DNA of 64,000 bases from Pseudomarimonas salicorniae (GCF_023156535.1 NZ_JALNMH010000006.1:1-64000), one strand, 5' to 3'; positions 33,938 through 42,601 are shown, numbered from the stretch's first letter. Program-made: numbers and translations. The notes: generated from the letters alone by a model not told the origin.

Positions 33938-34522
33938 ATGCAATCGAGCACGAAGCGCCGGGGAACCGGCCCAGCGCTCCCGGCACTCTGCTGCGCTCTT
34001 GTGATCGGACTCAGCGGCGTGGCTGAGTCGGGCGCGGTCGAACGGCTGCCCGCGGTCGAGTTCGACTGGGCCGTGGTCAACGACGGCGTGATGGGCGGCC
34101 TCTCGCGGAGCGCCGTGGCCGAGCGCGATGGACTGCTGCAGTTCCGCGGGGTGCTGTCACTCGAGAACAACGGCGGCTTTGCCTCGATCCGCAGCCGCGG
34201 CCTCGCTGGCCTCGACCTGGCCGGGTCCGGGGCGCTGCAGCTGAGGGTCCGGGGCGACGGCCGCCGCTACCAGCTGCGCGCCTATGGCAGCGCCCGCTAT
34301 CGCGGGCGCGAGGTGGCCTATGTTGCCGAGTTCGATGCGCCGGCGGACGTCTGGCATGAGGTGAGCATCGATATTGGCTCAATGCAGCCACGATTTCGTG
34401 GCATGGCGCTCGAAGGGCCCGCGCTCGAGGCCTCGGACATCAACGGGCTGGGGCTGCTCATCGCGGACAAGCTCGAGGGGCCTTTCGCCCTTGAGGTCGA
34501 CTGGATCGGGCGCGGGCCCTGA
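33938..34522 (+). CDS. CIA30-domain exported protein
   Basis: 194 residues from the ATG at 33938. A hydrophobic N-terminal stretch (LPALCCALVIGLSGVAESGA) suggests export. The rest fits the CIA30 (complex I intermediate-associated) jelly-roll domain: WAVVNDGVMGGLSRSAV, LSLENNGGFASIRSR, LQLRVRGDGRRYQLRAY and the closing GLGLLIADKLEGPFALEVDWI. Bacterial members are mostly of unknown role and may bind carbohydrate. It converges on msrA with a 12-bp gap. Confidence 0.8.
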   Translation: MQSSTKRRGTGPALPALCCALVIGLSGVAESGAVERLPAVEFDWAVVNDGVMGGLSRSAVAERDGLLQFRGVLSLENNGGFASIRSRGLAGLDLAGSGALQLRVRGDGRRYQLRAYGSARYRGREVAYVAEFDAPADVWHEVSIDIGSMQPRFRGMALEGPALEASDINGLGLLIADKLEGPFALEVDWIGRGP

Positions 34523-34534
34523 GCGGGGACGCCC

Positions 34535-35188
34535 CTATTCGGCCTTGCCCCAGAGGGCCTCGAGTCGCGCGTCGCGACCGCAGGCGTAGCGGTAGTAGCG
34601 ATAGCGAACCGGATTCTTGATGTAGTAGTCCTGGTGGTAGTCCTCGGCCGGGTAGAACCGTGTCGCATCGAGGATTTCAGTGGCGATCGGCGCATCGAAG
34701 CGACCCGATTCAGCCAGCGCCTTGAGGCTGGCCTCGGCCGCGGTGCGCTGCCCGGCGTCGAGCGGAAAGATCGCGCTGCGGTACTGCGGCCCGCCGTCGC
34801 AGAACTGGCGGTTCACCGCGACCGGGTCGATATTGCGCCAGAACACCTCAAGCAGCCGTGCGTAGCTGATCTTCGTCGGGTCGTAGCGGACTTCGACCGC
34901 CTCGATGTGCCCGCTGCGTCCGGAGGAGACCTGTTCGTAGGTCGGGTTCTCGACATGCCCGCCTATGTAACCGGATGTGGTGGAGAGCACGCCGTCGAGC
35001 TTGTCGTAGGGCGGTTCCATGCACCAGAAGCAGCCGCCGGCAAAAATGGCCCTGGCCTCGCCCTGGCTTGCGGCTGCTTCGTCGCTGCTGCCGCGCGCGG
35101 CGCTGGGCGACCAGGCTCCGGCGAACAGCGCGGCAAGGGAGACCGCGCACAGCGCAGCAAACAGCAGTCGGTGGAATGTCCTGTTCAT
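34535..35188 (-). CDS. msrA: Peptide methionine (S)-S-oxide reductase, exported
   Basis: 217 residues. It repairs S-methionine sulfoxide in proteins. The active-site GCFWCMEPPYDKLDGV has the nucleophilic Cys. GYIGGHVENPTYEQVSSGRS and AEDYHQDYY are family landmarks. An N-terminal Sec signal (LLFAALCAVSLAALFAGA) implies periplasmic action. msrB lies 15 bp upstream on the same strand, so both form an envelope repair operon. Confidence 0.94.
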   Translation of the reverse strand: MNRTFHRLLFAALCAVSLAALFAGAWSPSAARGSSDEAAASQGEARAIFAGGCFWCMEPPYDKLDGVLSTTSGYIGGHVENPTYEQVSSGRSGHIEAVEVRYDPTKISYARLLEVFWRNIDPVAVNRQFCDGGPQYRSAIFPLDAGQRTAAEASLKALAESGRFDAPIATEILDATRFYPAEDYHQDYYIKNPVRYRYYRYACGRDARLEALWGKAE

Positions 35189-35203
35189 GGATCGGTCCTC
35201 CGA

Positions 35204-35710
35204 TCAGGTGCGCAGCGCGGGAATCGACTCGCCCTCGGGCACGAAGCGCAAGGCCAGGCCATTGTTGCACCAGCGCTGGCCGGTGGGCGGCGGGCCGTCG
35301 TCGAACACGTGGCCCTGGTGGCCCTTGCAGCGTATGCAGTGGTACTCGGTGCGCGGCCAGAGGATCTTGTAGTCGACCTTGGTCCCGACCCGCCCGGCAA
35401 TGGGGCGGGTGAAACTGGGCCAACCGGTGCCCGACTCGTACTTGTCGGCGGCATCGAACAGGGGCAGGAAACAGGCTGCGCACAGGTAGGTGCCCGGGCG
35501 CTTCTCCGCATTCAGCGGACTGCTCCCGGCACGTTCGGTGTCTTCCTCGAAGAGCACCCGATAGGCCGGTGCGGACAGCAGCGCCCGCCACTCCTCTTCG
35601 GTCTTGCGCAGCGGAGGGATCTCCTTGGCATCCTCGCTGGCGCCGAGTCTCGATAGCGCCAGCGCGGGCACGGCAAGCCCCAGCGCGGCAAGCAGGCGAC
35701 GTCGATTCAT
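35204..35710 (-). CDS. msrB: Peptide methionine (R)-S-oxide reductase, exported
   Basis: 168 residues from the ATG at 35710, six bases after GGAGG; a TTG two codons earlier is less likely. Zinc is held by CAAC and CIRCKGHQGH. The catalytic Cys is in QRWCNNGLAL, followed by RFVPEG. ESGTGWPSF is the family signature. The N-terminus has NRRRLLAALGLAVPALALS, a Tat-like twin-arginine signal, unlike the Sec signal of its partner MsrA. First gene of the pair. Confidence 0.93.
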   Translation of the reverse strand: MNRRRLLAALGLAVPALALSRLGASEDAKEIPPLRKTEEEWRALLSAPAYRVLFEEDTERAGSSPLNAEKRPGTYLCAACFLPLFDAADKYESGTGWPSFTRPIAGRVGTKVDYKILWPRTEYHCIRCKGHQGHVFDDGPPPTGQRWCNNGLALRFVPEGESIPALRT

Positions 35711-35849
35711 GGGCAACCTCCGGTTTTCGGCATGCGACCACTGTGGACCGTGTACCGGTACGGAGGCGTGCAGGGCAGGTAAACGGTTCGCCTACACGGG
35801 CCCCGGGTTTGGCTGGGCTTCAGGCTGGGAGCGCGGACAGGCGCCAATG

Positions 35850-35953
35850 GGCGCGGAGAAGACATTCATAGGGTGCGGCTGGCCGCACCGGGCGTACCGT
35901 CCGAACGCCCTTATCGGTGCGCCCAAGGCGCGCCCTATGGGTCTTCGCCGACG
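35850..35953. repeat. Family B intergenic repeat, copy 2
   Basis: Contains TAGGGTGCGGCTGGCCGCAC, CGTACCGTCCGAACGCCCTT and GGCGCGCCCTATGGGTCTTC. It is the closest relative of copy 1 at 9894-9998 and in the same orientation. A family C element follows immediately, as in copy 1, so B+C may move or persist as one unit. Confidence 0.82.
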
Positions 35954-35969
35954 CCCAACTTAGTTCGAC

Positions 35970-36065
35970 TGTGGGAGTGCCCTTGGGCGCGACCGCGAAG
36001 TTCCGCTCTGGCCGCGGTCTGAGGTGTATCCGTAGCGCCGCTGTCGCGCCCAAGGCGCTCCCACA
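35970..36065. repeat. Family C element with long inverted arms
   Basis: The left arm (35970-35993) reads TGTGGGAGTGCCCTTGGGCG then CGAC. The right arm (36043-36065) is its inverse complement with few mismatches. The centre carries GCTCTGGCCGCGGTCTG, the reverse complement of a piece of copy 1. It forms a roughly 95-nt stem-loop. Located between msrB and the jetD end. Confidence 0.8.
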
Positions 36066-36092
36066 ATCTGACTGCGGCAAGGCCTGTTTGGC

Positions 36093-36211
36093 GGCGCAAA
36101 CCGGACCTGGCAACGCCCCTGCACGTAGGAGCCAGCTTGCTGGCGATAGGCGCCCCGGAAGGGACGATCGCCAGCAAGCTGGCGCCTACGTTCGGGTATT
36201 GCGGAAGGTCT
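36093..36211. repeat. Composite REP-like element, copy 1
   Basis: The core hairpin has arms at 36124-36147 and 36167-36190 built on GGAGCCAGCTTGCTGGCGAT. Outer flanks are GGCGCAAACCGGACCT on the left and TTCGGGTATTGCGGAAGGTC on the right. The same composite appears inverted at 46636-46754, including the flanks and loop. It lies 22 bp past the jetD stop and could act as the operon's transcript end. Confidence 0.85.
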
Positions 36212-36233
36212 TCCTTGCCCCCACAACCCCAGC

Positions 36234-37430
36234 TCAGAGCCAGCCTTCCTGCTCACCCTTCATGCCGCGCTCGGCGAGGTCGATGCGCAGGGCCTCCAAT
36301 GTGGCGTGCAGGGGGCGCTGGGCGAGGGTGTCGAGCAGTTTGCGATCCCAGTCGCTGAGCGGCTGGAGGGCAGGCAGCGCGGCGAGCGTGTCGGGGTCCA
36401 TGCCCTGCGGTTGCCAGTCCTCGCCGTGCGACTGCCACAGCGCGCCGACCTCGCTGGCGATGGCGATGCCGGCGGGGTCGGGGTCGCAGGCGACGAAGGC
36501 CGGGGCCGGGGCGAGGTCGAGCAGGTGCGAGACCGCGTCGCGCCACCATATCGGCGGTCGGCCCGGCACCCAGAGCACCGCGGTGTCGGCGGCGGCCGCG
36601 CGCGCTGCGCGCTCGAAGCTCGTCCGGTTCTCGACGACGCGCCAGACGCGTGGTCGAGGGCTGATGCCGGTGGCGGCGAGGAGCGTGGCGGGAGTCAGGG
36701 CCAGCGGCTCGGAGGTGATACCCAGGTCCAGGATTCCTTCCGGCAGGGCCAGTCGGAACCTGCCGCGCAGCCACAGCCCTGGCGCGTGGCCGCTGATGCC
36801 GAGCGCGGCCAGATCCAGCACCTCGCGCAGCCACTCCCATTCCGGGCCGCTGAGTGATTTGGTGGCACCACGGGCGAGCAGCTCGAAGTCGCGATGACTG
36901 CCGTGGCGCGCCTCGGCCGCCCAGCGTTCGACCGCCTCGACCAGGTCGATGCGCCGGGTCCACAGGGCTTCGGGCAGCTCGAGCAGGGCGGCGTGCGCGG
37001 CCTCGGCCTCGGGCTGGCTGAATCGCCGTGCTGCAATGTCCGTGCGCATCGCATCGCGCATGTCGAGCCGTTCGAGGCCCAGGGCCTGCCGCAGGCCATC
37101 GGCGTCGCGCCAGGTCAACTGCCGGGGCGACCAGACGCCGCCGCGCTCGTGGCGCTCCTCGAGGAAGATCCAGCCGGACTGGAGCAAGGCTTCCAGCAGC
37201 TCGCGGCCTTCGGCGAGGGCCGGGGCGTCGAGGCCGCGGAACAGGGCGTCGATGCGGCGTGACTGCGCCGCGCTGCGCAGCCAGCCGCGGAGCTGGCGGC
37301 GCCAGCCGTCCGGCCAGTGCGCGACCTGTTCGGGCAGTGGGGGGCCGTCGAGCACACGCCGCCGCGTGCCGCGAAGGCTGGCCCGATCACCGAGCCCGCC
37401 TTCGACCACCACGCGGCCGCTGCCGGCCAT
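36234..37430 (-). CDS. jetD: Wadjet JetD/MksG-like TOPRIM subunit
   Basis: 398 residues, the last gene of the SMC operon. The N-terminal half fits the DUF3322-like arm. The C-terminal part is the TOPRIM-containing DUF2220-like domain: VVENRTSFE (Glu267, Asn268), FVACDPDPAGIAIA (Asp316, Asp318) and the terminal GEQEGW (Glu393, Gln394, Glu395). In studied Wadjet systems this subunit is the nuclease that cuts closed circular DNA after the SMC motor has extruded it. The start shares one base with the jetC stop. All expected acidic residues are present, so it looks active. Confidence 0.88.
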   Translation of the reverse strand: MAGSGRVVVEGGLGDRASLRGTRRRVLDGPPLPEQVAHWPDGWRRQLRGWLRSAAQSRRIDALFRGLDAPALAEGRELLEALLQSGWIFLEERHERGGVWSPRQLTWRDADGLRQALGLERLDMRDAMRTDIAARRFSQPEAEAAHAALLELPEALWTRRIDLVEAVERWAAEARHGSHRDFELLARGATKSLSGPEWEWLREVLDLAALGISGHAPGLWLRGRFRLALPEGILDLGITSEPLALTPATLLAATGISPRPRVWRVVENRTSFERAARAAAADTAVLWVPGRPPIWWRDAVSHLLDLAPAPAFVACDPDPAGIAIASEVGALWQSHGEDWQPQGMDPDTLAALPALQPLSDWDRKLLDTLAQRPLHATLEALRIDLAERGMKGEQEGWL

Positions 37431-40228
37431 CAGGCGACGGCGGTGTCCGCCCGGCGGCGCAGCACGGCCACCGGCTGCGCCCAGGCGCTGCCGGGTCGGC
37501 GCTTGCTGGTCACCAGGGTCAGCTCCGAGGGCTGGAACACGTTCACGTTGTGGGTAACCGGGGTGGTCAGGATGTACTGCGCGCGGGTGCTCTTGAGGAA
37601 GGCGCCGACCTTGTCGATGTTGAAGATGTCGAGATGGGCGAAGGGCTCGTCGATGAAGACGAAGCCGCCCGGTCGGGTCTCGTCGCGCATCAGCGCCACC
37701 AGCAGGAGCAGGGACTTCATCACCTGCTGGCCGCCGGAAGCCTCGCCGTCGTCAAGCCCGATCCAGCCCTTCTGGTCGAACTCGAAGCGCACCACGAGGC
37801 CGGCCTGGGCGACGCTGAGATCGTCGTTGGCGAGGTCGGGAAGGTCGAGATCGACGCCGATCCCGGCCAGCTCGGCGAGATGCCGCAGGTTCTTCGCATA
37901 CTGTTTGAGCGTCGCCCGCAGCACGTTGAGGTAGGCGCCACGCGCCTCGGTGGTGCTGCGCCGGCTGCGCTCCAGATGCAGGCCACGACGGTCGAGGTCG
38001 GCCTTCTGCGCTGCATGGTCGCCGGCCAGCTTGTCGCGCAGGGCGAGTACCGATTCATCGGTCTCGAACTGGCCTTCGGCCAGCCGCCGCTCGATGCGCT
38101 CGATCTCGCGGCGCACCGCCTGCGGGCTGTCCCATTGCTCGCGCAGGGCGGACAGCGCCTGGCGGCTGCGCAGGGCAGGGGCGATGCCGCGGCGCTTGCG
38201 CCGCCAGACCAGCGCGCGCTGCACCTGCTCCTGGCGCTGCTGGCCGAGGTTGCCGACCAGATCGCGCAGCTGGCGCTCGCTGTCCTCGATGCGCCGGGCG
38301 GTGTCGTCGCGACGGCGCGAGTTGGCCTGGCGCTGCTCGCGGATTGCATCGAGATCGGTCTGCGCCTCGGCGAAGGCCTCGGCCTGGCGGGCGACGGCGG
38401 CCTCAAGCGTGGGCTGCTGCTCGCGGGCCAGGGCGAACTCCTCGGCGCGCGCCGCCAGCTCGTCCAGCGCGCGGCTGCCGCGCAGCTGGGCCTCGGCATC
38501 GCTGATCTTCTGCCCGAGGGCGCGACGCTCGGCGGCCCAGTCGGCCAGCTGGGCCTCGATCTCGGAGCGGCGCTGCTCGCCGCGTTCGCGCTGGCGCTCC
38601 AGTGCGGCAGCGCCGAACCAGACGTCGTCGACGCCGAGATAGCGGCCGCCACGACGCTCGCGGAAATAGCCCTGCGGGGTGATCCAGTCCTGATCGCGCG
38701 CCAGCCGCGCGCCGCCGGCAACGTCCTCGACGCGCTGCACCCGGTCCAGCTGCTGCAGCAGCCACTGCGGCGGCTCGGCGAGGAAACGCACCACCTCAAG
38801 CATCGAGCCCGACGTCGGGTTGCCGCGCGGGGCGCGGTCGGCGACCACGAAATGCTTGTAGCGCAGGGTTTCACCGATCTGCCAGGCGTGTTCGCGGTCG
38901 CGCGGATCTTCCAGCAGTAGGACGTGGCGGTAGCCCGCCAGCAGGGCTTCGAGCGCGGCCTGCCAGGCCGGATCGCTGACCTCGACGATCTCGCTGAGCA
39001 GGCGGTGGCGGATGCCGGCCTCGTCCAGCGCGGCGCGGAAGCGCGACTCCCATTCGGGCGTGTAGCGGCGGCCGCTGCGCCAGGCGGCGATCCTAGCGTT
39101 CAGCTCGCCCAGTTCCTGCTTCGCGGCGTGCTCCTGCGCGGCCAGGGCGGCCATGGCTTCGCGCCAGCCCTGGGCCTGCTCGGCGAGCCGGGCGAGGTCG
39201 GTCTGGCCCTGCTGCGCGGCCATCTCCACCAGGCGTGCCTCCTGCTTCATCAGCACGGCGTTCTCGGCCTGTGCCTCGCGGGCCCGGTTCATCGCCTCCA
39301 TCGCCGCTTGCAGGCGAGCCTCGCCGGCGCGCTGGCGCTCGCGGAACTCCGTTTCGTTGGCATCGAGCTGGACCAGCTGCTCGCGCAGATCGGCCGCGCG
39401 ACGCAGCAGCTCGGCGCCCTGCCGCTTGCGCTGCACCAGCTGTGGCCGGGCGCCGCGGATCGACGCCGCCAGCTCGGCCAGCTCCATCGCCGGCTGCACC
39501 TCGGCCACCAGCCGCGCACGCTCGGCCTGCAGGGATTGCCCTTCCTGCAGCGAGCGGACCCGCAGCTCGGCCTCCTGCAGCGACAGACCAAGCAGGCTGA
39601 GCTGCTGGTTGAGGGTGGCCAGCTCCTTCTCGGCCTCCTGCTGCTCGCTGCGCGCGCGCTGATAGTCGTCCAGCACCGCCTTGTCGCCGAACACGTCGAA
39701 CACCAGGTCCAGCAGGGCCCGCGGTGGCAGCTGGCAGAGCTTGTCGGTGGCGCCCTGCTCCAGGGTCAGCACGCGGCGGATGGCCTGCGACAGCCCGGCG
39801 CCCTCCAGGCGTACGCGGTACTCGCGAAGCCCGATCCACTCCGCACGCCGTTCCACTTCCTCGACCGGCACATCACCTGCCATCACCGCGTACTGGCGCT
39901 GCCACTCGCCGCCCTTCTTCTGGATGCGGCAGACCAGGGTGGCCTGGGTGTCCATGATCGGAAAGAACGGCCGCGCCCCGGTCGGCCCCGGCGGATTGCC
40001 GACCACGGCCCGCAGCCAGGCATAGGGTTTGCCGTTGTGGCGCAGGTAGGACTTGAAGTCGCGATTGCCCGCGCAGTCGATGGTCAGCAGGGTGCGCAGC
40101 GCGTCCAGCAGGGTGGTCTTGCCCGAGCCGTTCGGCCCGACCACGGTGACGATGTTGGCATCCAGCGGCAGGGAGAAGCGCTCCCAGTAATCCCAGTGGA
40201 CGACTTCGAGGGAGCGGAACTCAAACAT
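37430..40228 (-). CDS. jetC: Wadjet JetC/MksB-like SMC ATPase
   Basis: 932 residues, somewhat short for SMC. Walker A is GPNGSGKTTLLDAL (31-39). Two long Glu/Arg/Ala-rich coiled-coil arms (about 190-430 and 590-800) flank a hinge-like globular part (about 440-560). The ABC signature is DGEASGGQQVMKSLLLL and Walker B is GGFVFIDEPFAHLD near the C-terminus. The ATG at 40228 places Walker A correctly; an upstream in-frame extension would run into the REP hairpin. The protein is the DNA-loop-extruding motor that works with JetA and JetB. Confidence 0.9.
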   Translation of the reverse strand: MFEFRSLEVVHWDYWERFSLPLDANIVTVVGPNGSGKTTLLDALRTLLTIDCAGNRDFKSYLRHNGKPYAWLRAVVGNPPGPTGARPFFPIMDTQATLVCRIQKKGGEWQRQYAVMAGDVPVEEVERRAEWIGLREYRVRLEGAGLSQAIRRVLTLEQGATDKLCQLPPRALLDLVFDVFGDKAVLDDYQRARSEQQEAEKELATLNQQLSLLGLSLQEAELRVRSLQEGQSLQAERARLVAEVQPAMELAELAASIRGARPQLVQRKRQGAELLRRAADLREQLVQLDANETEFRERQRAGEARLQAAMEAMNRAREAQAENAVLMKQEARLVEMAAQQGQTDLARLAEQAQGWREAMAALAAQEHAAKQELGELNARIAAWRSGRRYTPEWESRFRAALDEAGIRHRLLSEIVEVSDPAWQAALEALLAGYRHVLLLEDPRDREHAWQIGETLRYKHFVVADRAPRGNPTSGSMLEVVRFLAEPPQWLLQQLDRVQRVEDVAGGARLARDQDWITPQGYFRERRGGRYLGVDDVWFGAAALERQRERGEQRRSEIEAQLADWAAERRALGQKISDAEAQLRGSRALDELAARAEEFALAREQQPTLEAAVARQAEAFAEAQTDLDAIREQRQANSRRRDDTARRIEDSERQLRDLVGNLGQQRQEQVQRALVWRRKRRGIAPALRSRQALSALREQWDSPQAVRREIERIERRLAEGQFETDESVLALRDKLAGDHAAQKADLDRRGLHLERSRRSTTEARGAYLNVLRATLKQYAKNLRHLAELAGIGVDLDLPDLANDDLSVAQAGLVVRFEFDQKGWIGLDDGEASGGQQVMKSLLLLVALMRDETRPGGFVFIDEPFAHLDIFNIDKVGAFLKSTRAQYILTTPVTHNVNVFQPSELTLVTSKRRPGSAWAQPVAVLRRRADTAVA

Positions 40229-40283
40229 GGTGTGGGGATTTCTTGTCGTGTACGCAGCGCGAGGCCTGGCCCGGCGTCGCGCG

Positions 40284-40343
40284 TGTAGGAGCCAGCTTGC
40301 TGGCGATGGATGCGCTGCAGTCGCCAGCAAGCTGGCTCCTACA
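40284..40343. repeat. REP-like hairpin between jetB and jetC
   Basis: Arms of 23 bp at 40284-40306 and 40321-40343, both built on GGAGCCAGCTTGCTGGCGA and its complement, are perfectly paired with a 14-nt loop. The outer flanks of the composite element are missing. It sits inside a 137-bp gap of the otherwise overlapping jet operon, so it may alter transcript stability and subunit ratio. Confidence 0.88.
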
Positions 40344-40365
40344 GGGAACCGGTGCAGCGGACGGG

Positions 40366-41034
40366 TCAGCCATCGGTGCCGCCCTCGGTTGCGGGCTGCG
40401 GCTGGCTGCCGAGCAGCTCGGACAGCGCGCCATCGAGGATGCGCCGCGAGGTGCGCTCGTAGTCGAACAGCAGGTCGAGCAGCGGTCCCTCGCTGATCTC
40501 GCCGCCACGGCGCTGGATGAAGCCGTGCCGGGCGAGCACTCCGAGGTTGAAGTTGATCCGGGTGCGGCCGCCCAGACGGTCGCCGAAGTCGGCCAGCAGG
40601 GTGCGCTCTGCTATGACCGGCGCGACGTCGTGCTGCAGGGGAATCGGCTGGCTGTCGGCGAACATCTGCTCCTGCTGCGCAGCGGCGCTCTCGGCGTCGA
40701 GTCGTTCGCGCTGGCGCTGGCGCTTGGGCAGCACGATCTGTGCCCAGAGCACCACCAGCAGGGCGACGGCGTCGCGGTCGAGCTGCAGGGTGTTGGACAG
40801 CCAGGCGTTGTCCTGGGCGAACACCGCGCGCTCCTGCGGCCGGGCCACGGCGAGGGTCAGGTGGGCGGCGTAGGGATGCTCGCGCAGGGTGAGCCCGACC
40901 GCGGCTAGTCGCCGGTCGAGTTCCTCGCGGAAGGGCTCGTCGAGCAGGGCTCGGCGCGCGAGCTCGTCATCGCGTGGGATCACACGCTGGGCGAGCAGGC
41001 GGGCGACCAGGTCGGCGATCGGGTCTTCGATCAT
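40366..41034 (-). CDS. jetB: Wadjet JetB/MksE-like KITE subunit
   Basis: 222 residues. No catalytic motif; the winged-helix character (ELARRALLDEPFREELDRRL and later FNLGVLARHGFIQRRGGEI) and size fit the KITE/MksE subunit that dimerises and binds the kleisin. It overlaps jetA by 4 bp (ATGA), implying coupled translation. Identification rests on position and size as much as on sequence. Confidence 0.8.
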   Translation of the reverse strand: MIEDPIADLVARLLAQRVIPRDDELARRALLDEPFREELDRRLAAVGLTLREHPYAAHLTLAVARPQERAVFAQDNAWLSNTLQLDRDAVALLVVLWAQIVLPKRQRQRERLDAESAAAQQEQMFADSQPIPLQHDVAPVIAERTLLADFGDRLGGRTRINFNLGVLARHGFIQRRGGEISEGPLLDLLFDYERTSRRILDGALSELLGSQPQPATEGGTDG

Positions 41035-42308
41035 CGTGAGCGTTCCAGGGGTTCGATGCGGCCTTCGCTGATCAGGGCGATGGACGGATGGTCGAGCGCG
41101 CGCAGGCCGGTCTCCACCTGCAGCTGCAGCGCGAGGCGGGCGAGCTCGGCGGCGGGCCCGTCGAGGGCGGCGGATTCGGGGTCGCCGATCAGGCCGAGCA
41201 GGGACAGCCGGTAGGCGGATTCGGCGTAGTCATCTGCCGGCACCAGGTCGGGCAGGGCGGCCGGGCGATCGAGCGCGGCCAGCTGGTCGCGCCAGCCGTG
41301 CAGCGGGCCCAGGTCCTCGCGCTCGACCGGCAGGCTGTCGGTGGCTGGAGCCTCGCTGGCGCCGGGCAGGGGAGCCTCCTCGCTGGCGGCGCGCTCGCGC
41401 TCGAGCAGTTCGAACTCGGCGACGTCGAGGCTGATGCCATCCTGCAGGAACTGGCCGCGCAGCGGCAGCGCGTGGTGATCCCCGGCCAGGGCGCAGAGCC
41501 GGTCGATGGGCTGCTCCCGAAGCCAGGCGACCAGGTCCGAGGAGGACAGGCCGCTCTTGCCAAGATGCACGCGGTCGCGGTCGAGCTGGTTCAGCGCCCG
41601 CTGGAAGATGCCGGCCTGGCGCAGCATGGCGCTCTGCGCGCGGCCGACCGCCTGGGCCAGGCGATGGGTGGCCGGATCCAGCTCGGCGACATCGGTGATC
41701 GCGCGGACCACCTCGGTGCCCTTCTCGACCCAGGTCCAGACCGAGTCGAGGGTGTCCGCGGCGCGCCGGATGCGATGCTCGGAGCCGGAGAGCACGGCGC
41801 GGTCGAAGTCCTCCTTGAGCTCGGCAAGGCGCGAGAGCAGGTGGCCGAGCTCCTCGGCGCCGACCCGGCCCATCGCCTGGCCGGCGGCCAGCTGGGCGGT
41901 GAGATAGCCCAGGCCGTCGCCGTCATCGGCCTCGAACTGCAGCAGGGTGCTGAGCGCAGCCAGCGCCTTGCGACCGGTCGGGCTGATCCGGTAGAGGTGG
42001 CGTTCGCCGTCCCAGGCCAGCAGGCCGTGTTCCTTGAGCCGGCCGAGCACGGTGTCGAGCTTGACCGGGTCGATGAAGGCCAGCTGCTCGCGGATCTCCT
42101 GCGGGCTCCAGTCCGGCGCCTCGCTGCGCGCGCCGAGGGTCCGCAGCACCAGCAGGCGCACCGTGACATTGGCCTCGCCGCCGTGGAACAGCGCGGTGAA
42201 GGCGCGCAGCAGCTCGCGCCCGCGAAGCAGCGGAAACAGCGCCGGCACGTCCTCGGCGCCGATGCCGGGGGCAAGGAAGTCGGCCAGCTTGTCGTCGGAT
42301 TCGCTCAT
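41031..42308 (-). CDS. jetA: Wadjet JetA/MksF-like kleisin subunit
   Basis: 425 residues from the ATG at 42308 (SESDDKLADFLAP). A winged-helix N-terminal part (DPVKLDTVLGRLKEHGLLAW, then RISPTGRKALAALSTLL) is followed by helical segments, an acidic/Pro linker (about 325-350) and a C-terminal helical end, as expected of a kleisin joining SMC heads. First gene of the operon jetA-jetB-jetC-jetD. I cannot assign the Wadjet subtype from reading alone. Confidence 0.82.
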   Translation of the reverse strand: MSESDDKLADFLAPGIGAEDVPALFPLLRGRELLRAFTALFHGGEANVTVRLLVLRTLGARSEAPDWSPQEIREQLAFIDPVKLDTVLGRLKEHGLLAWDGERHLYRISPTGRKALAALSTLLQFEADDGDGLGYLTAQLAAGQAMGRVGAEELGHLLSRLAELKEDFDRAVLSGSEHRIRRAADTLDSVWTWVEKGTEVVRAITDVAELDPATHRLAQAVGRAQSAMLRQAGIFQRALNQLDRDRVHLGKSGLSSSDLVAWLREQPIDRLCALAGDHHALPLRGQFLQDGISLDVAEFELLERERAASEEAPLPGASEAPATDSLPVEREDLGPLHGWRDQLAALDRPAALPDLVPADDYAESAYRLSLLGLIGDPESAALDGPAAELARLALQLQVETGLRALDHPSIALISEGRIEPLERSR

Positions 42309-42472
42309 CAAGAGTGCGCCGGCAGGCCGCGGCGTGGGGGGAGGGCATCGGACATGGGGGGCGGGAGTGTCGGGCATGCCCGGGCCCGGGGCAAGCCGCC
42401 GGGCGCGACCGTCTGTCCTGCGCGCAGACCCTACAGCGGTGATGACCCGTGCCCTGAGGAGCGCGCCGTCCG

Positions 42473-42572
42473 GGCGCAAGGCGATCCTTCACCGGGCGCG
42501 GATTGGCCGCACCGGGCATACCGCCCGAACGCCCGTATCCGTGCGCCAAGGCTCACCCTGCAGGGCTTTGCC
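42473..42572. repeat. Family B intergenic repeat, diverged copy 3
   Basis: Keeps ATTGGCCGCACCGGGCATAC, CGCCCGAACGCCCGTATCC and GCGCCAAGGCTCACCCTGCA, with more changes than copies 1 and 2. It lies in the 293-bp gap between the rimI operon end and jetA, so both sides of the Wadjet operon carry repeat elements. Confidence 0.7.
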
Positions 42573-42601
42573 AGGACGACGCCGCAGGCCACGGTGCCGG
42601 C

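Noticed and set aside
36093-36211. Insertion sequence or transposon end next to the jet operon
   Set aside because: The repeats are short palindromes without a transposase gene or target duplication in view. They are better described as REP-like elements.
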